DNA of 64,000 bases from Poriferisodalis sp965116715 (GTDB lineage: Bacteria; Actinomycetota; Acidimicrobiia; Acidimicrobiales; Poriferisodalaceae): NCBI GenBank assembly GCA_965116715.1, contig OZ220724.1, forward strand, positions 1,302,001 through 1,366,000, given 5' to 3'. Below are positions 22,964 through 31,528 of this stretch, piece by piece; position 1 is the first letter of the stretch, and each line of letters begins with the position of its first letter. The notes under the pieces were generated by a model. It was given only the letters and a program-made list of their open reading frames with translations, searched no databases and was not told the DNA's origin. A program made the translations under genes and the position numbers.

Positions 22964-25900
22964 TCAGTGCTCTTCGACGCCTGCGAAGCGCAGATCGCAG
23001 CCGTCGCGCACCTCACTGGCCCGACCCAGGAAGTGGCTGTCCTCCACGTTCCAGGTGTGCTCGTCGCCGTGGCGCACCCGCAGGTAGCCGGCACCGTGGG
23101 TCCAGTAGATGCGCCCGCCTGCCAGCGTGACGTCGTGGGCCAGGGCGATGTCGACCCGCCGCGGCACCCGCCGCCAGCCCCCGGCCGCTTCGAGATCGTG
23201 GCGGGAGATCATGAGCACCCCGCCCGAGACGCCCACGAAGGGGATATAGCGCTCGGACAAATTCTGGCGATTCTGGTCTCGCACGGTCTTGTCGAGCCGT
23301 TCCAGGTACACGTACTCGGCGGACTTGCCGATCAGCTCAGCCCCCGAGTACTCGTGCGCCAGCACGAGGTCCCAGATGTGCTCGGCGCCGTAGTAGTCGT
23401 CGTCGTCCATCTTGGTGATCAAGGAACCGCCCGCCGCGTCGGCCGCGGCGCAAAGCACTCCTCCGAGGCTCTGTGAGCCGTCGACACGCACGATGCGCAG
23501 CGAGGCCTCGAGGTCGCCGGCCAACGCCTCAATCTCGGCATCGCTGTCAAACCCGTCTCCGTGCAGCGCCAGGACGAGCTCGAGACGCCGATACGTCTGG
23601 CTGCTGACGGTTGCGACGATGTCGCCAACGCGGTCCGGCCGTCGAGTCGGCGCCAGGATCGACACCTCCGGCGGCTGGGCGCTGATGCCGGATGCCCCGA
23701 GCACGTGGCGGGCCCGGCTGCGCAGCGAGTGGTCGCGCAACGCGCAGCGGCGCATCTCGATGCTGAGCTGCTCGCGCCGGTGCGCGTCGGCATCCACCAC
23801 GTCATCCGAAGCCATCAGGTCGGCCAGCGTCGGCCCGAGACTCGCCGCAAGCGCCTGATCGGGTGCGTCGATGCGCACGACGACGCCGGCCCCGGCCAGC
23901 GCTGCCAACGCTCCTGCACGCTGGGTGACGTCCCGGTGGTCGCCCGCGTTGTCGGTGAGATGGTGCGGGGAGCGCAGATCGGCGAGCAGCTCGCCCCCGA
24001 GGTAGAGGCTGAAGATCGAGCCCCGGGCCAGCGACAGCAGCGACCGCACCGGCGCCGGTTCTGGCTCGAAGTTGGCTGACCAGCCGATCGGGTTGACCGC
24101 TTCAGGGTTGAAGGCCTGCACTCTCGCCATCGGGGACATGTCCGCCAGCACCGCGACCAACGGCTGACGCTCATTTGACGCGCCCCGAAGTGCCGCTTCA
24201 CCGGCATCGGCCGAATCGGCCACGACGACGTCGACATGGTGGTCGCCGTCATCGCCGACGTGGGTCGCCACCCTGGTCGAGGCGGCAAAGACCGCAGCGG
24301 CCTCGCGGCCGGCGGCAACGATCTCTGCCCCGAGGGGGTAGCGGGCCAGGCGCTGCACGTATCGCTGGCTGCGGGGCTGGAGGCCCAGCCAGATGCGCAG
24401 GCGCTTCTTTATGCGTCGGCGCCACTGCTTGCGGGATCGTCGCCGGACCAGCCGCCGCAGGACCCACATCACCCTGCGGAACCTCCAGCGAAGGTTCTTG
24501 ACCCGCCACCACACCGCCCGTGCGATCGTTCCAGCCAGCCGGGCGACATCTCCGGGCCGCCTGATGCGCCGCACGGCGACGAACAGCGTCCCCAAGTGGC
24601 GGCGCATCCGGGCCCACAGCCGCAAGAACCGCTTCGCAGGGCCGTGCAGCTTGCTGGCGAGCCATCCTTGCGGTTTGGCCTCCTGGGTCACCTGCAGGCT
24701 GTCGACATCCAGCTCGATGACGCTGCCGAACTCGGCAACCGTTCTGCCCGACCGCCGGGCGCGGTGGAGCGCCCAGCCGCGTGTGATCCGCACCCGATGG
24801 CCGGATGCAATATCCGACTCCCCCGCGGCGGCGGCGCCGAGCTGATTCTGGAGCCGGTCGAGCATCCGCGGCCTGATGCCCGCGCCAGCGGGAACCCGGA
24901 CGTGGAACGCCGCCGCGGGCTGCGCGAGCGCCGCGCCGCCAGCGGAGCCCACGCTCACCCGCGGGTCGGGGCCGAGCAGGCGCCCGAGCCGTTCGAAGTG
25001 TTCGCCGGGTCGCTCGTCGACCCATACCACGAGGTCGTGCGCGTTGCTGGCCAGCACCTGCTCGACGGTGTCCAGCACCTCGTCTTCGTCGGCGTGCCCG
25101 GGCTCTACGGTCACCACGAATTGCGGGATGGTGTACGAGCGACCGGGGGGCGAGGTGCGCAGCCGCCGGTCGGGAATGAGATGCGAGAGCTTGTCGCGCT
25201 GCTGGGCGAGGCTGATCGTCTCGTCCTCGCTCAGCACTGCACCTTCGCCCTGGTGCCAGCACAGTGCCGAGCGCTCAGGAACCAGCACAGCCCCGAAGGC
25301 GTAGGCCCGCCAGCCGAACTCGACGTCCTCCGAGCCCCACTGGGTGAACGACTCGTCAAAGCAGCCGGCCGCGGTGAAGAAGTCCTTCGAGACGGCGAAG
25401 TTGCCGCCGGTCACCGCCCGGAAGACATCGTCGGCGTCGGAAGCGAGATCGTCGGTCGCCTCCATCCGCCGCTCGATCCACTCGGGGCGCTGCACGGGCC
25501 GCCCGGCGAACAGGGCGGCGAGCGAATCGGGTCGATCGCGTACGGCCGCTGCGTCGATGCCCGCCACGTCGACGTGGTGGCGGAATCCCAGGGTGAGCAG
25601 GTCGTTGGCAGCGTGATGCCAGCGGACGTGTGCGGCCAGCCAGTCGGCCTCGGGGACCATGTCACAATCCAGGAAGACCAGCACGTCGCCTTGGGCGGCG
25701 CGGGCGCCGTTGTTGCGAGCCCGAGCCAAGCCGAACCCGAGGTCCTCCTGGTGGACGACTCGCAGGCTCAGCGGGCTCGGTGCTGGCAGGTCGAGCGCAG
25801 CCACGTCGAGGGGCGGTTCGGAGCCGTCGTCCACCACGACGACTTCAAACAGGTCCAACGGATAGGTCTGGCGCTCCAGCCCGGCCAGCGTCAGTGCCAG

Positions 25901-26074
25901 CGCTTCGGGCGCCTCGTAGTAGGGCACGACCACCGTGACCGGCAGCAGCGGCTCGAACACGTCCAACGGCGCCACGCCCAGCGAGCGCCAGTCATTGCCC
26001 CGCACATCTGCGGGCGGAGGCGTGGGACGGTGAGGCGGCAGTGTGAACACAGGCGGTCCGTTGCAGTCAGACAT
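22964..26074 (-). CDS. Large two-domain family-2 glycosyltransferase
   Basis: About 1036 residues from ATG 26074. The N-terminal GT2 domain has VTVVVPYYEAPEALALTLAG, the DxD-type region VLVFLDCDMVPEADW and a GGNFAVSKDFF acceptor loop with GSEDVEFGWRAYAFGA. A second GT2-like domain at the C-terminus has VSILAPTRRPDRVGDIVATV and LITKMDDDDYYGAEHIW. Between them, about residues 520–580, lies a very basic Arg/Trp-rich stretch (for example RRLVRRRSRKQWRRRIKKRL) that may bind membrane or polyanion. No clear membrane span. It is divergent from an ABC-2 exporter pair, so it probably builds a surface polysaccharide. A TTG start at 26137 is possible but less likely. Confidence 0.85.
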   Translation of the reverse strand: MSDCNGPPVFTLPPHRPTPPPADVRGNDWRSLGVAPLDVFEPLLPVTVVVPYYEAPEALALTLAGLERQTYPLDLFEVVVVDDGSEPPLDVAALDLPAPSPLSLRVVHQEDLGFGLARARNNGARAAQGDVLVFLDCDMVPEADWLAAHVRWHHAANDLLTLGFRHHVDVAGIDAAAVRDRPDSLAALFAGRPVQRPEWIERRMEATDDLASDADDVFRAVTGGNFAVSKDFFTAAGCFDESFTQWGSEDVEFGWRAYAFGAVLVPERSALCWHQGEGAVLSEDETISLAQQRDKLSHLIPDRRLRTSPPGRSYTIPQFVVTVEPGHADEDEVLDTVEQVLASNAHDLVVWVDERPGEHFERLGRLLGPDPRVSVGSAGGAALAQPAAAFHVRVPAGAGIRPRMLDRLQNQLGAAAAGESDIASGHRVRITRGWALHRARRSGRTVAEFGSVIELDVDSLQVTQEAKPQGWLASKLHGPAKRFLRLWARMRRHLGTLFVAVRRIRRPGDVARLAGTIARAVWWRVKNLRWRFRRVMWVLRRLVRRRSRKQWRRRIKKRLRIWLGLQPRSQRYVQRLARYPLGAEIVAAGREAAAVFAASTRVATHVGDDGDHHVDVVVADSADAGEAALRGASNERQPLVAVLADMSPMARVQAFNPEAVNPIGWSANFEPEPAPVRSLLSLARGSIFSLYLGGELLADLRSPHHLTDNAGDHRDVTQRAGALAALAGAGVVVRIDAPDQALAASLGPTLADLMASDDVVDADAHRREQLSIEMRRCALRDHSLRSRARHVLGASGISAQPPEVSILAPTRRPDRVGDIVATVSSQTYRRLELVLALHGDGFDSDAEIEALAGDLEASLRIVRVDGSQSLGGVLCAAADAAGGSLITKMDDDDYYGAEHIWDLVLAHEYSGAELIGKSAEYVYLERLDKTVRDQNRQNLSERYIPFVGVSGGVLMISRHDLEAAGGWRRVPRRVDIALAHDVTLAGGRIYWTHGAGYLRVRHGDEHTWNVEDSHFLGRASEVRDGCDLRFAGVEEH

Positions 26075-26157
26075 CCGTCGCCGGACATCACTCAGCGGCG
26101 TGAGTATGCCCCCGCAGACTGCCTCTGCCGGGCACAAGGGGAGTAAGACGGCCTTCG

Positions 26158-26163
26158 TAGGAT
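26158..26163 (+). promoter_or_regulatory. -10 box TAGGAT for leaderless ABC permease start
   Basis: TAGGAT ends 7 bases before ATG 26171 and overlaps the other candidate ATG (26162), so the shorter start is favoured. Confidence 0.5.
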
Positions 26164-26170
26164 GACCGAC

Positions 26171-27013
26171 ATGTCCGGCGAAGACGGTGAGACGGGAGTG
26201 CGGCCGCTCATCGATTTGACGTCGCGGCCGTCGACGCTCGCCTATCTACGGGAAGCGTGGCGGCGGCGGGAATTCGCCATCGTGGTGCCCGCGCAGGACC
26301 TGCGGGCTCAGAACATGGACACCACCCTGGGCCAGCTCTGGCACTTGGTGAATCCGGCCCTGCTGGTGGGCGTGTACTTCCTGGTGTTCGGCGTCATCAT
26401 CGACACGAAGCGCGGGGTCGACAACTTCCTGGGCTTCCTCATCGTCGGCGTCGTGTTGTTCCACCTCACCCAGCGCGTCACGCTGGAAGCGTCGGGCTCG
26501 ATCACCCAGAACCTGGGCCTCATCAGATCAATCCAGTTCCCACGCATCCTGCTGCCCGCTGCATCGGTCAACGGTCAGACCGCCGCATTCGTGCCCGCAC
26601 TGGTGCTGGCGCTGCTGGCGGTGCTGGCCACCGGTGAGCTGCCGACGCTGCGCTGGCTGGTTCTGCCGGTTGTACTGGTGGCGCAGTTCGCCTTCAACTT
26701 CGGCGTCGCGCTGCTGGTGGCCCGCATCGGCACCACGATGCGGGATCTGCGCCAGATCCTGCCGCACCTGTTCCGGCTGCTGTTCTATGGCTCGGGTGTG
26801 ATCTTCAGCGTCGATGCGTTCGTGCAGAGCACGGCGTGGCGACGTGCCTTCGCCCTCAACCCGATCTACGACCTGATCACCTGCGCCCGCTGGTGCCTGC
26901 TGGGCGAGCCCGTGGACCTGTGGGTCGTGGCAGGCCTGGTGCTGTGGTGCATCGTGATGCCTGCGCTGGGCTTCGTCGTGTTCCACCGGTCCGAGCAAAG
27001 GCTCGGGGCGTGA
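26171..27013 (+). CDS. ABC-2 type exporter permease (polysaccharide/teichoic-acid export type)
   Basis: A 280-residue membrane protein with six hydrophobic segments and the ABC-2 permease landmarks NMDTTLGQLWHLVNPALLVG, VFGVIIDTKRGVDNFLGFL and ARIGTTMRDLRQILPHLFRL near the middle. It resembles TagG/Wzm-type permeases that move lipid-linked polysaccharides across the membrane. Start ATG 26171 is chosen because of the TAGGAT box; ATG 26162 would add only three residues. Its stop overlaps the GTG of the ATPase gene (GTGA), so the two are translationally coupled. Confidence 0.87.
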   Translation: MSGEDGETGVRPLIDLTSRPSTLAYLREAWRRREFAIVVPAQDLRAQNMDTTLGQLWHLVNPALLVGVYFLVFGVIIDTKRGVDNFLGFLIVGVVLFHLTQRVTLEASGSITQNLGLIRSIQFPRILLPAASVNGQTAAFVPALVLALLAVLATGELPTLRWLVLPVVLVAQFAFNFGVALLVARIGTTMRDLRQILPHLFRLLFYGSGVIFSVDAFVQSTAWRRAFALNPIYDLITCARWCLLGEPVDLWVVAGLVLWCIVMPALGFVVFHRSEQRLGA

Positions 27014-27771
27014 GCGATCCCACCGTCACGGTCGAGGTGCGCGACGCGCATGTCAGCTACCGAGTGTTCGAAGAGCCGGCGATGGGCCTCAAGCAGGGTT
27101 TCGCCCGGGGCCGGATGCACCGCCAGTACCGCATGATCCCCGCCGTCCAGGGTGTCACGCTCGATCTGCATGAGCACGAGACGCTGGGGCTGATCGGGCC
27201 GAACGGCGCGGGCAAGTCAACGCTGCTCGCCGCGATGACCGGCCTGCTGCCGCTGCGCTCGGGCAGCATCCGGGGACGATCGCGGCCGTCTCTGCTCGGG
27301 GTGTCGTCGGTGCTGCGGCCGGCCCTGTCAGGGCGGCGCAACATCCTGATCGGCGGGCTGGCGCTGGGCTTCACCCGTGTTGAGGTCGAGCGGCGGATGG
27401 ACGAGATCATCGACTTCGCCGGGCTGCGAGCCGACATCGACCGGCCGATGCGCACGTACTCCTCGGGCATGCGCGCCCGGCTGCGCTTCGCCATCGCCAC
27501 GGCCCGCATTCCCGAGATCCTGCTGATCGACGAGGCGCTGACCGTGGGCGACGAGGAATTCCGGCGGCTGGCGGCCGAACGCATCGACGATGTGCGCTCG
27601 GCCTCGGGCTCGGTCGTGCTGGTCACGCACAACATGAACGAGATCCGGCGCTTCTGCGACCGGGTGGTCTGGCTGGACGAGGGCCGCATCCGGGCGGTCG
27701 GCGAGCCTGGCGAGATCGTCGACGATTACCTGGCGACGCCGAGCCCCAATTCACGCAGCTCGTCTCGCTGA
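27010..27771 (+). CDS. ABC-2 exporter ATP-binding subunit
   Basis: A 253-residue ATPase with Walker A LIGPNGAGKSTLLAAM, a TagH/Wzt-like signature region (YSSGMRARLRFAIATA), Walker B EILLIDEALTVGDEEF and switch His in VLVTHNMNEI. The N-terminus MSDPTVTVEVRDAHVSYRVF matches polysaccharide-exporter ATPases, where the segment before Walker A is extended (YRMIPAVQGVTLDLHEHETL). No C-terminal carbohydrate-binding domain is present, unlike Wzt. Start GTG 27010 overlaps the permease stop. It works with the permease at 26171–27013 and, by position, the glycosyltransferase opposite. Confidence 0.9.
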   Translation: MSDPTVTVEVRDAHVSYRVFEEPAMGLKQGFARGRMHRQYRMIPAVQGVTLDLHEHETLGLIGPNGAGKSTLLAAMTGLLPLRSGSIRGRSRPSLLGVSSVLRPALSGRRNILIGGLALGFTRVEVERRMDEIIDFAGLRADIDRPMRTYSSGMRARLRFAIATARIPEILLIDEALTVGDEEFRRLAAERIDDVRSASGSVVLVTHNMNEIRRFCDRVVWLDEGRIRAVGEPGEIVDDYLATPSPNSRSSSR

Positions 27772-27812
27772 CCGGGCGGGAAAGCCCGTGGCGGCAGTGC
27801 GAGACTGCTGCT

Positions 27813-29186
27813 GTGGCGGCGGACGCGGGAGCATTCGGACCAGGTGGGCGGCGCATCATCCTGAACGCGTTCACCATGAACTGCGTCAGCCACATCCAGC
27901 AGGGACTGTGGGTGCGCGACGACACCCGCCAGCGGGAGTACACCTCGCTGGACCCGTGGCTGGAGCTGGCCCGCATCTGCGAGGCGGGCTGCTTCGACGC
28001 CATCTTCCTGGCCGACGTGATCGGGCTGTACGACGCCTACCAGGGCAGCGCCGACACGTCGCTGCGTGAGGGCATGCAAGTGCCCGTCAACGACCCGATG
28101 CTGCTGATCCCCGCCATGGCGACGGTCACCGAGCATCTTGGGTTTGCCTTCACCAGCAACGTGCTGCAGGCGCACCCGTTCACGTTCTCGCGCCAGATCA
28201 GCACGCTCGATCACCTCACCGGCGGGCGTGTGGCGTGGAACGTCGTCACGTCGTACCTGCAGAACGGTGCGCAGAGCCTCGGCTACCCGCGGCTGCCCGA
28301 GCACGACACCCGATATGAGCGCGCCGAGGACTACCTGGACGTCTGCTACAAGCTCTGGGAGGGCAGCTGGTCTGACAGCGCCGTGCTGGCCGACACCGAG
28401 CGCGGCGTGTACGCCGACCCCGACGAAGTGCGGCCGATCGACCACGAGGGCCCGTACTACTCGGTGGCCGGCCCGCACCTCGCCGAGCCGTCACCGCAGC
28501 GCACGCCGGTGATCTACCAAGCCGGCTCGTCGGATCGCGGACGGGACTTCGCCGCCAAGCACGCCGAGTGCGCCTTCGTCGTGGCTGCCTCGAGCGGCCT
28601 GACCCGAATTGCCGAGGACATCCGGCGAAGGGTGAGCGCCGCCGGTCGCCGCCCCGATGACGTCAAGATCATCGCCGGCCTGTCCCCCATCGTGGGCGGG
28701 ACGGAAGCCGAGGCGAAGGCCAAGCACGCCGACTACCTCGAGACGCTCTCGTTCGAGGCAGGCCTCGCGCACCTCAGCGGCAATCTCAACGTGGACCTCA
28801 GCCACATCGAACCCGACCAGCCGCTCGAGACGCTGCGCACCGAGGGCGTTCGTGGACCGGTGAAGTCGCTGCTGGACTCTGCACGGCCGGGAACCCGCAC
28901 CTTCGGCGACCTCATCAAGCTGAACATGGCTGGGCAATTCCTGGTGGGCTCGCCCGAGCAGATCGCCGACGGCATGGCTCGCCGGCTGGATCAGGGCGTG
29001 GACGGGTTCAACCTGGTGTATGCCACCACCCCCGGCACGTTCGTGGATTTCATCGAGGGCGTGGTACCGGTGCTGGCCGAGCGTGGCCTGGTGCAGCGGG
29101 AATACCGGCCGGGAACGCTGCGCGAGAAGCTCTTCGGCCGCCGGCGGCTGCCCGAGACGCACTATGGCACCACCTTCCGCCGCTAG
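27813..29186 (+). CDS. LLM-class flavin monooxygenase (NtaA/SnaA/DszA type)
   Basis: A 457-residue two-component flavin monooxygenase of the nitrilotriacetate monooxygenase group, which uses FMNH2 supplied by a separate reductase. Landmarks: IILNAFTMNCVSHIQQGLW at the N-terminus, CFDAIFLADVIGLYD, STLDHLTGGRVAWNVVTSY and TPVIYQAGSSDRGRDFAAKH. Start GTG 27813 gives the usual family N-terminus. It stands 41 bases after the ABC ATPase on the same strand; no flavin reductase gene is adjacent. Likely desulfurisation or xenobiotic/alkyl substrate oxidation, not resolvable further. Confidence 0.88.
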   Translation: MAADAGAFGPGGRRIILNAFTMNCVSHIQQGLWVRDDTRQREYTSLDPWLELARICEAGCFDAIFLADVIGLYDAYQGSADTSLREGMQVPVNDPMLLIPAMATVTEHLGFAFTSNVLQAHPFTFSRQISTLDHLTGGRVAWNVVTSYLQNGAQSLGYPRLPEHDTRYERAEDYLDVCYKLWEGSWSDSAVLADTERGVYADPDEVRPIDHEGPYYSVAGPHLAEPSPQRTPVIYQAGSSDRGRDFAAKHAECAFVVAASSGLTRIAEDIRRRVSAAGRRPDDVKIIAGLSPIVGGTEAEAKAKHADYLETLSFEAGLAHLSGNLNVDLSHIEPDQPLETLRTEGVRGPVKSLLDSARPGTRTFGDLIKLNMAGQFLVGSPEQIADGMARRLDQGVDGFNLVYATTPGTFVDFIEGVVPVLAERGLVQREYRPGTLREKLFGRRRLPETHYGTTFRR

Positions 29187-29213
29187 CCGGCAGAGGTGTC
29201 CGGCGTCGGGAAT

Positions 29214-30056
29214 TCAGCCTCTCGGCGACGCTCGTGACGGTCCTCGCAGGGTCACGCCGCCGTCGACGACGAGCGTGTGGCCGGTGACATAGCGCGCCTC
29301 GTCGGTGCACAGGAACCGCACCGCAGCACCCACGTCCCAGCCGTTGCCCTCGATCTTCAGCACGCTGGCCCGTCGACGGGCCTCGGCGAGCTCGTCGGGC
29401 ATCTCGTCGCCGCCGACCAGCGGCGTGCGCACAGGTCCCGGCGCCACGCAGTTCACGCGCACACCGTCGATGCCGTGGTCGACGGCCATGGCGGCGGTGA
29501 GCGCCATGATCGCCCCCTTGGAGGTCGAGTAGGCGGTCATACCGCGGGGCCGCAGGGCTGAGATGGACGAGATGTTGACAATCGCTCCCCCATCCGAGTG
29601 CTCGATCATGGCCGGGATGGCGTGGCGTGACGCCAGCACCATCGAGGTCAGGTTCACGTCCATCACTCGCTGCCACGCCTCGACATCGCTTGTCACCACG
29701 GTGCCGTCGCTGCCGATGCCCACGTTGTTCACCAGGATGTCCAGCCGGCCCCAGCGCTCCAGCGCCGCCTGGGTCATGGCCTCGCAGTCGGCTTCGACGG
29801 TCACATCGGCACCGAAGGCCACGGCACTGCCGGCCTCGGCACTGCCGGCCTCGGCACTGCCGGCCTCGGCACTGATCATCTCGACCGTCGTCTCGGCAAG
29901 CTCGGGCTTGCGGTCCACCGCCAGCACATGCGCCCCGGCCTCGGCCAGCAGGATGGCTGCTGCCCGCCCGTTGCCGATCCCGTCACCGCGTGCTCCCGCA
30001 CCGGTGACGATCGCCACCCTTCCGGTCAGGTCAGCGCTCGCCCGTGTCGCAGTCAT
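29214..30056 (-). CDS. SDR-family oxidoreductase with internal EAGSA repeat
   Basis: A 280-residue short-chain dehydrogenase with RVAIVTGAGARGDGIGNGRA, NNVGIGSDGTV and the catalytic YSTSKGAIMALT with SSISALRP. The C-terminal VTGHTLVVDGGVTLRG fits the Fabg-like subgroup. Between β-strands 2 and 3 (about residues 60–76) a 15-bp tandem repeat adds EAGSA units that are not part of the fold and would form a surface loop. Start ATG 30056 follows CAGGAG. It lies 27 bases after homogentisate dioxygenase and is probably co-transcribed with it. Confidence 0.88.
   Translation of the reverse strand: MTATRASADLTGRVAIVTGAGARGDGIGNGRAAAILLAEAGAHVLAVDRKPELAETTVEMISAEAGSAEAGSAEAGSAVAFGADVTVEADCEAMTQAALERWGRLDILVNNVGIGSDGTVVTSDVEAWQRVMDVNLTSMVLASRHAIPAMIEHSDGGAIVNISSISALRPRGMTAYSTSKGAIMALTAAMAVDHGIDGVRVNCVAPGPVRTPLVGGDEMPDELAEARRRASVLKIEGNGWDVGAAVRFLCTDEARYVTGHTLVVDGGVTLRGPSRASPRG
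29824..29874. repeat. 15-bp tandem repeat, 3.4 copies
   Basis: GCACTGCCGGCCTCG is repeated three times without change, plus six bases of a fourth. It lies in frame within the SDR gene and encodes EAGSA on the minus strand. Confidence 0.9.
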
Positions 30057-30083
30057 CAGCCGACGCTCCTGCGACTTGAGCGC

Positions 30084-31406
30084 TCAGCCGTCGCCGTTGC
30101 GGCGCAGGGCGCTTCGATCGTCCAGCGGCGTCCAGGCGTCGGCGTAGTCGCTCTGCAGCTCCGGCAGGCCCGCAGCCCACGCGGTGGGGATCCATGCGTA
30201 ACGGGACTCGAACATGAACGCCAGCATGTCGGCCATCCGCCGCGGCTCGAGCTCGGCAGTCGTGCCGGCGTCATAGGCCTCGATGTCGGGGCCGTGCGGC
30301 AGGAACGCGTTGTGGATGCTGACGCCGCCGGGTTCGAAGCCCCCTTCGGGCTTGGCGTCGTAGGTGCCCTCGACCAGGCCCATCAGCTCGCTCATCACGT
30401 TGGAGTGGTACCAGGGCGGGCGGAAGGTGTGCTCCTGCACCGCCCAGCGCTCGCGGAACAGCACGAAGTCGACATTCGCGGTGCCCGGTGACTCCGACGG
30501 CGATGTCAGCAGCGTCCAGATGGACGGCGCCGGGTGGTCGAAGAGCAGCGGCCCGAGCGGGCAGTAGTTGCGCAGGTCGTACTTGTAGGGCGCGAAGTTG
30601 CCGTGCCACGCCACCACGTCCAGCGGCGAGTGCGGCAGGTGCGTCTCGAGCAGGCGGCCGTCGTGCTTGAAGACCAGCCGGGTCGGGCGGTCGTCGGCCT
30701 CGTAGCCGGCCACCGGGTACAGGAAGTCGCGCGGCATGGCGAGTGCGTCCACACCGATCAGCCCCGGGTCCGGCAGCCGAAACGGCGCTCCGTAGTTCTC
30801 GCACACGTAGCCCCGGGCCGCCTCTTCCATGAGCTCCACCCGGAACTTCACCCCGCGGGGCACGCACGCCATCTCCGCAGGGCCGACGGTCAGCGTGCCC
30901 AGCTCGGTGACGAGCCGCAGCGTTCCCTGCTGGGGCACCATCAGCATCTCGCCGTCGGCATTAGCGAACACTTCGCCGTCCATCGAGCGATTGGCGACGT
31001 ACAGGTGGGTGGCGGCACCGAGTTGCGTGTGAGCATCGCCGTTGGCGGCCAGCGTGCAGAGCCCTTCGAGCCACGTGAGGGGCTCCTCTGGGACCGGCAC
31101 CGGGCTCCAGCGCAGCTGTGCCACCGGCGGGGTCCCCTCACGGCACGGCGCGGTGCGGATGAGGCCCGGATCGATGTCGCGCAGAGCGGTGACGTGGCGC
31201 ACCGACGGGCGGATGCGGTACATCCATGTGCGCATGGCGTCGGCCCGGGCAACGGTGAATGCGCTGCCGGTCAGCTGCTCGGTGTACAGATCGTGAGTGA
31301 CGCGCTGCGGGCTGTTCTGGCCGATCGGCAGGACGCCCGGCTCGGCTTCGGTGGCGTGCTCGTTGCCGAAACCGCTCTGGTACTCGACGCCGAAGTCATC
31401 CCCCAT
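30084..31406 (-). CDS. hmgA: Homogentisate 1,2-dioxygenase
   Basis: This 440-residue Fe(II) enzyme opens the ring of homogentisate to maleylacetoacetate in tyrosine/phenylalanine catabolism. It begins with the characteristic YQSGFGNEHATEAEPGVLP, contains LVTELGTLTVGPAEMACVPRG, and has the iron-site region TFRPPWYHSNVMSELMGLV with the later GVSIHNAFLPHGPDIEAYD. Length is normal for the family. Start ATG 31406 is leaderless (TAGGCT ends 7 bases upstream). An SDR follows in the same direction; maleylacetoacetate isomerase and fumarylacetoacetase are not in the window. The fused indolepyruvate oxidoreductase 12 kb away could serve the same amino acids by another route. Confidence 0.95.
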   Translation of the reverse strand: MGDDFGVEYQSGFGNEHATEAEPGVLPIGQNSPQRVTHDLYTEQLTGSAFTVARADAMRTWMYRIRPSVRHVTALRDIDPGLIRTAPCREGTPPVAQLRWSPVPVPEEPLTWLEGLCTLAANGDAHTQLGAATHLYVANRSMDGEVFANADGEMLMVPQQGTLRLVTELGTLTVGPAEMACVPRGVKFRVELMEEAARGYVCENYGAPFRLPDPGLIGVDALAMPRDFLYPVAGYEADDRPTRLVFKHDGRLLETHLPHSPLDVVAWHGNFAPYKYDLRNYCPLGPLLFDHPAPSIWTLLTSPSESPGTANVDFVLFRERWAVQEHTFRPPWYHSNVMSELMGLVEGTYDAKPEGGFEPGGVSIHNAFLPHGPDIEAYDAGTTAELEPRRMADMLAFMFESRYAWIPTAWAAGLPELQSDYADAWTPLDDRSALRRNGDG

Positions 31407-31413
31407 GCGGATC

Positions 31414-31419
31414 AGCCTA
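31414..31419 (-). promoter_or_regulatory. -10 box TAGGCT for leaderless hmgA start
   Basis: TAGGCT ends 7 bases before ATG 31406. Confidence 0.5.
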
Positions 31420-31528
31420 GATCGGGGTCCTCAAACCAGCGGTTCTGTGTGCAGGCATGCAGCCTGAGGCGACAATTCTGCGCAGGAGAACGAAGCTGCG
31501 TGAGACGAACCGCGTGCAGCGCTCAGCA

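Noticed and set aside
26074..26137. Longer TTG-initiated glycosyltransferase start at 26137
   Set aside because: The extra 21 residues lack conservation and a ribosome-binding site; ATG 26074 gives a normal N-terminus.
24236..26146. A 636-codon plus-strand open frame opposite the glycosyltransferase
   Set aside because: The glycosyltransferase motifs are on the other strand; the frame is high-GC noise.
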